Origin: Teratosphaeria epicoccoides
Lineage: Eukaryota > Ascomycota > Dothideomycetes > Mycosphaerellales > Teratosphaeriaceae
Direction of reading: 5' to 3'
NCBI GenBank assembly: GCA_021401465.1
Contig: JADDMT010000314.1
Span: 1-12,496 of the forward strand
DNA: 12,496 nucleotides
In this document: positions 8,368 to 12,496 of the stretch, piece by piece
Layout of the letters: each line of letters opens with the position of its first letter
Position numbering within the stretch: position 1 is the first letter of the stretch
Notes under the pieces: model-generated
What the model was told of the DNA's origin: nothing
What the model saw: only the letters and a program-made list of their open reading frames with translations
Database searches by the model: none
Translations under genes and position numbers: made by a program

Positions 8368-9864
8368 ATGGCTCATGTGCTGCAGACTAAGTTCGACGCC
8401 ACTCGCTCTGCCCGCGATCGTCGCTCGTGTCGACGATGCCTTGACAACCTTAGTAGCTAAGCTGCACACATCTCTCCTCCGCGTGTTAGTAAGGCGTCCC
8501 CTACCCGCGAGGTATGCGTGACTTGTACTAACCGAAGCGTAGCCGAGATCTGCGTTAGCGGGTTTAATGAGGGCGGTATCTACCGCAATTGTGTCAACTG
8601 CAATGGCAAGCATCAAAAATGCCAAGACCTCCCTGAAGAGGTGTATGGCGAGTATAACTAGCTCTGCCGTAACATCGATGACTTCTAGAGTACGCGCAAC
8701 GAGGGGATTGCCGAAGGCACTCTGACCATGAACAGGCTACAGGCTAAGTACCGCGAGGCACTCGCCTACCTGCTTGGCGCCCTCTCGTGCTTCACCGCGA
8801 CTACTAACCGTTCTCACGGCGGCGTTCGCTTCGACTCTCTGCTAACAGGCGAAAACGTTTGTCTAGGTCTGATCGTAGACTTAGTCTAGAAGATCTTGAA
8901 GGTGCTAACCGTTAGGGTCGAGACCTTCGCCATAGTACGCATACAGTGCGGGTACCCTCCAAGTATGAAATGCTGACTTTTCTGCTAGGCTAACGTTAGC
9001 GTCGAGAAGTATCCGACTAGCTGTTAGCGTCAGCAACTCGGGGCCCTTGCCTCTATTGACGATGACTTTGAGACGCGGATGATCCGCAAGAAGGTCATCA
9101 AGCAATTTAACGCTCCTGCCGCTAAGGCCACGCCCTAGCGCCGTACCGAGAGGCAGCCTGCCTCTAAGCCGGTCCTAAGGACTAAGCCGTAAGTTACTCA
9201 CTCGAATCCTGTCGCGTGCGTACAGCTAACACATTGTAGCGCCGCCGCCTACGCCGCCTCGACGCTACTATCCAAGAAGAAGAAGAGGGCTAGGGCCGAA
9301 ATTGAGGTCAGCGACGAGGAAGCCGAGCCTTCCCCGCTTGCGACCCGCACTGCGTCCGTCAAGACGCTAAGGCACAAGCCTCTAGGCCAGATCTTTGAGG
9401 ATGAGGAGGATGACGACGTTCAGGATACCTTCGGTCCTGACGTGATCCCTTCGCGCCGTAGTGTCACCGTACTAGTTACGCCTAAGGGAGATACCGAGTC
9501 CGATGATGTGGTCGACACTCATGTCAAGAAGCGCAAGATGATCTCGAGGGCCGAGCGCGACAGCCGCAAGCGCGCTTGAGTCTCTTCGCCTTCTGATGCT
9601 AAGGATGAGGTAGTCGTCGCGACTAGGCGCGGTGAGGGTGTCGCTAGTTCTCCGGCTACTATAGGCTCCGAAGACGAGCTCCCTCGCAACCTACTAAAGA
9701 AGAAGATGCCGGCCTCTCTTCGTGGCGTTGCTACCCCCGTTACTCATGGTCGCTTCGGGGTGTTTAGTAGACCCCGTGCGGGTAGGCAGTCCCTAGCGGA
9801 CCGTAACAAGAAAGACTCTCCTGCTTCGGGTTTAGTCAGGAAGCCCCCGACTAGTAGTCGCTAA
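8368..9864 (+). pseudogene. Cys-rich basic/acidic protein of unknown function, RIP-inactivated
   Basis: The frame runs from ATG 8368 to TAA 9862, 498 codons with no indel. It has ten internal stops: codons 31 and 275 TAA; 98, 107, 174, 207, 220 and 257 TAG; 203 and 404 TGA. The steady frame and GC-rich third positions show that a real gene was lost by point mutation. The N-terminus has CxxC pairs at residues 21/24, 50/53 and 75/78; the last is followed by Cys 85 (C-x2-C-x6-C) and the middle one by Cys 62, a likely zinc-binding region. Residues about 86-140 look helical. Residues 303-307 are KKKKR, 344-350 an acidic run (EDEEDDD) and 387-390 KKRK, so a nuclear or nucleic-acid-binding protein is likely. 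It faces element 3 pol, and the two stops are 140 nt apart. I do not recognise a family. It could be an antisense accessory gene of element 3 or a separate repeated gene. Confidence 0.75.
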
Positions 9865-9866
9865 GC

Positions 9867-9884
9867 ATTAGCTACGAAGCTAAT
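9867..9884. other. 7-bp hairpin just after the 8368 frame
   Basis: ATTAGCT and AGCTAAT flank ACGA, starting 3 nt after the stop codon. It lies between two convergent frames and might mark a transcript end. Eukaryotic genes do not need such a hairpin, so function is uncertain. Confidence 0.3.
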
Positions 9885-10004
9885 CCGAGCATGTCTCTTG
9901 TTCTTCTTAGGTTTATTCTAGGTGTGCCTTTAGGCATCAATGATGTATGAGTAGGGCGTTTGCTTCTCGTTGTCGCTTCGCGCGTCATGCGCTACATACA
10001 CGTG

Positions 10005-12496
10005 TTAAGAATTCTGCTCCGGAACCCTCATCTTCCCACGAATCGACCTTCTTAAGCCCTGCTTACGCCTCCTCTGCTCTTCGAATTCACGAATAGCTTC
10101 CGGAGCGTTCTTGCAGTCTTCGGCCGGAACCTATTGTGTGTACTCAGGTAGGTATCCTTTCTACTTCACTAGATAGTGCGTTGCGCCCTTGCGCCACATA
10201 CTGTCCTTAATACCCTCGACTTCCTACTCTTCGTTCTCTTCTGCTACTAGCATCGGGTCCGCGGGCTTTTTGCCCTCGCGCTGTACCTATGGTTCGAGTA
10301 GAGATACGTGGAAGACGTCGTGCATACAATACGACAATAGCAACGATAGCCGGTACGCCTGCGAGCCTATCGCGTCGCGTATCCGGAAGGGTCCGACGAA
10401 CCTTGGCGTCATCTTCTTGCTCGGAAGTTTCAGCTTGAGATTCTTCGTCGACAGCAATACCTTCGTACTAACTGCGTACTGCATCGGTTTAGCATAGGTG
10501 TTATTATGTTTAATCTGGGATTCTGAGGCCTTTTTCTAGTGTTCTATTAGCACCGAATGTACCTCGCGCATACGCCGCGCTGATTCCGCGGCGGCTGGCA
10601 CCCTCTCCTCAGAAGACTCGTCCTAAGGCGGTTCTAGGTGTATTTCCGGATCAAAGCCATAAAGAATCTGAAATGGCGACATGCGCATAGTAGCATGCAC
10701 GCTGTTATTAACTGCAAATTCCGCCATAGGAATTGCGTCGGCCTAGGCATCCTGGTTCTTAGCGTAGTAGTACCGAAGGTACTACTTAAGAGTCTAGTTC
10801 ATACGTTTAGTCTGACTATTAGTCTGTAGATGGAATGCTATACTTAGGCGGTGCTTGACACGCGCCTTAAACACAAATTCTTGCTAGTATTCACTGGTAA
10901 AGACAGAACCTCGATCTAATAGGATACTTCGGGGGACACTAAAGCGCCATATGACTTCGTCGCGAAGTAGCTACGCAAGCTCGCCACTTGTGCACTTTTT
11001 CGTACATAGGATGAAGATATTCATCTTCGAGTATCGGTCGACTACTACAAGGACAGCATCAACTACATCGCCTTTCTACTTTGCTAGCGGCAAATCGGTA
11101 ATGAAATCCATGGTTAAGTCTTGCCATGGTCTCTCTGGCAGTAGGAGCGCCTAAGCATCGCCGTAGGGGCGATGGCGCCGAGATTTGCTAATCTGGCACG
11201 TCTGGCAGGATTTGACATAGTTAGAGACATCCTGTTCTAGCGTAGGCTACTAGTATTTGCGTCCGAGAAGTGCGTTCGTCTTCTCTACGCCAAAATGGCC
11301 CGCGAGTTCATTGTCATAGTAAATACAGAGGAGCTGCGAACGGAGTGCGCGGTTAGCGGGTACGTAGAGCCTATTGTCAAAGTACCACAAATCGCCCGAC
11401 TTGGTCTAGTACTTCGGACCGCCTGCAGTGTCCTAGAGGGCTACACCCTCATTGATCAACTCCGGTTCTCGCTCTTGCAACCGCTGAATAAGTCTCGAGA
11501 CTTCTTTAAAGGGTTCTTTAGACATCGCATGCTTACCGCATGTGAGCCGGTTAACTACCGCACGGATCGAGCTAGACACAGTCGCCATAACTGCCAGATA
11601 GGAGGGTTCGTCACTAGCGGAGGCCGTGAGGCTCCATTGGACCCGCAGTCGGCCTACAAGAGGAGCTAACGACAGATCGCCGCCCTAAACTGCAAGCTTC
11701 GTTTGCAGCGTAGGGAGAAGCTGTCAGTTACCCTCTTCCCTAGTGTCGTAGTCTAGTCGTCGCGAAGGACCGTCGGCCGGATTCGTCTTTCCGGAACGAT
11801 GCTAGATAACGAAGTCAAAGCTAGCGAGGAAAGTCGCCTACCTTGCTTGCCGACTACTTAGCTGCTTCACGCCCATGAAGCCGCGAAGGTTGTTATAGTC
11901 GGTGAGTACCTTAATAGGGTGCGCTACGCCTTCGAGGTAGTGTCGGTACTCCTTGAAGCCGTCAACAATAGCCAAAAGCTCTTGGTCGTGAGTCTCGTAG
12001 TTGAGCTTAGCGCCCTGCATCTTCCGCGACTAGAAGGCAATCGGGTACTATTGCGTACTGCCTTCGTGCGACTAGAGCTGCGATATAATTGCGGCTATTG
12101 CGAATTTTGAAGCATCAGTCTCTATCCGGATCTTCGTAGCGGGGTCAAAGTGCTAAAGTATAGGCGTAGTTTGAAAAGCTGCTTTGAGTTTAGAGAAGGC
12201 CTTGCTCTAAGCCTCCTCCTAAGGCACTTTCCCTGGCTTTTTTCCTCGAACCGCGCCCTTTGCGAGGGCCATGAGGGGAGCCACGATCTTCAAGTAAGAT
12301 CGTATGAATCTGCGGTAGAAGTTAGTGAATCCTAGGAACACCTGCACTTCTTAGAGGGTAGTCGGCTGTAGCTACTCCGCGATTGCGGACACCCTTCAGT
12401 CATCCATGATGACTCCTTCCGTAGAGACGATGTATCCGAGAAACTCAATCCTATCCGTCAGGAATGAGCACTTCTTTAGGTTCGCGTAGAGGGCGA
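10005..12496 (-). mobile_element. Element 3: 3' part of a third Ty3/gypsy chromovirus
   Basis: Only the second half of pol is in view; gag, the 5' LTR and most of the reverse transcriptase lie beyond the right edge. Sequence motifs differ clearly from element 1 (for example RIETDASKF against LETDCSG), so it is another family. The element may extend left to 7766 or 8187 if the antisense frame at 8368 belongs to it. Confidence 0.85.
10005..12496 (-). pseudogene. pol: Element 3 Pol: RT tail, RNase H, integrase, chromodomain, RIP-inactivated
   Basis: One frame runs about 830 codons without indel to TAA 10007-10005, with many TAG and a few TAA and TGA stops. From the right edge: reverse transcriptase thumb (IEFLGYIVS, then FLGFTNFYRRFI, about 12440-12290); RNase H with Asp 12114-12116, Glu 11979-11981, Asp 11898-11900 (now LTDYNN, His to Tyr) and Asp 11772-11774; integrase zinc finger with the first His changed to Tyr (TAT, 11316-11318), second His 11295-11297 and Cys at 11205-11207 and 11196-11198; integrase core with Asp 11106-11108 and Asp 10914-10916, but the catalytic Glu reads AAA (Lys) at 10806-10808; a GPY/F-like segment (about 10290-10430, FVGPFRI); and a chromodomain (about 10075-10230). 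In the chromodomain two Trp codons have become TAG (10161-10163 and 10131-10133). All these changes fit C-to-T at CpA on one strand or the other. Confidence 0.9.

Noticed and set aside
11295..11669. 124-codon plus-strand open frame
   Set aside because: It is antisense to the zinc finger and neighbouring part of element 3 integrase and shows no motif of its own.
775..12496. Reassignment of TAG to Gln (alternative genetic code)
   Set aside because: TAG also stands where Trp is expected, and TAA and TGA stops occur too. RIP at CpA explains all of these without recoding.

Overview
The window reads as a transposon-dense, gene-poor stretch of a filamentous ascomycete (Pezizomycotina-type) genome. 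Almost everything identifiable is Ty3/gypsy LTR retrotransposon sequence of chromovirus type, broken by point mutations that look like repeat-induced point mutation (RIP). The evidence is long reading frames with no indels whose many stops are nearly all explained by C-to-T changes at CpA: CAG or TGG to TAG, and CAA to TAA. No intact protein-coding gene, rRNA or tRNA was found. All three recognisable elements lie on the minus strand.

Layout, left to right. (1) 1-613: a GC-rich plus-strand unit with a TATA box and a degenerate reading frame carrying a C-x2-C-x6-C motif. (2) 775-5878: element 1, with pol (protease, reverse transcriptase, RNase H, integrase, GPY/F-like segment, chromodomain), gag with a zinc knuckle, a primer-binding site and a 179-bp 5' LTR. 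Gag and pol are joined by what looks like a -1 frameshift signal. The primer site is complementary to the LTR itself, as in self-priming Tf1/sushi elements. (3) 5879-7259: element 2, a different and more A+T-rich Ty3/gypsy copy. Its gag is cut by the insertion of element 1, and its 467-bp 5' LTR contains a tandem repeat. (4) 7260-8204: no gene recognised; it may include the 3' LTR of element 3. (5) 8205-9884: a plus-strand TATA box and a 498-codon inactivated frame with three CxxC pairs, a basic cluster and an acidic patch. (6) 10005-12496: element 3, whose pol runs off the right edge, with reverse transcriptase tail, RNase H, integrase and chromodomain.

The most interesting pattern is an arrangement seen twice. 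In elements 1 and 3, which are clearly different chromoviruses, a plus-strand Cys-rich frame with its own TATA box lies beyond the 3' end of pol and points towards it, with the stops 140-161 nt apart. Element 1 also has more than 770 nt between its pol stop and any 3' LTR, so its plus-strand unit probably lies inside the element. This suggests chromoviruses carrying an antisense accessory gene downstream of pol. The case is stronger for element 3's frame (8368-9864) than for element 1's (140-613).
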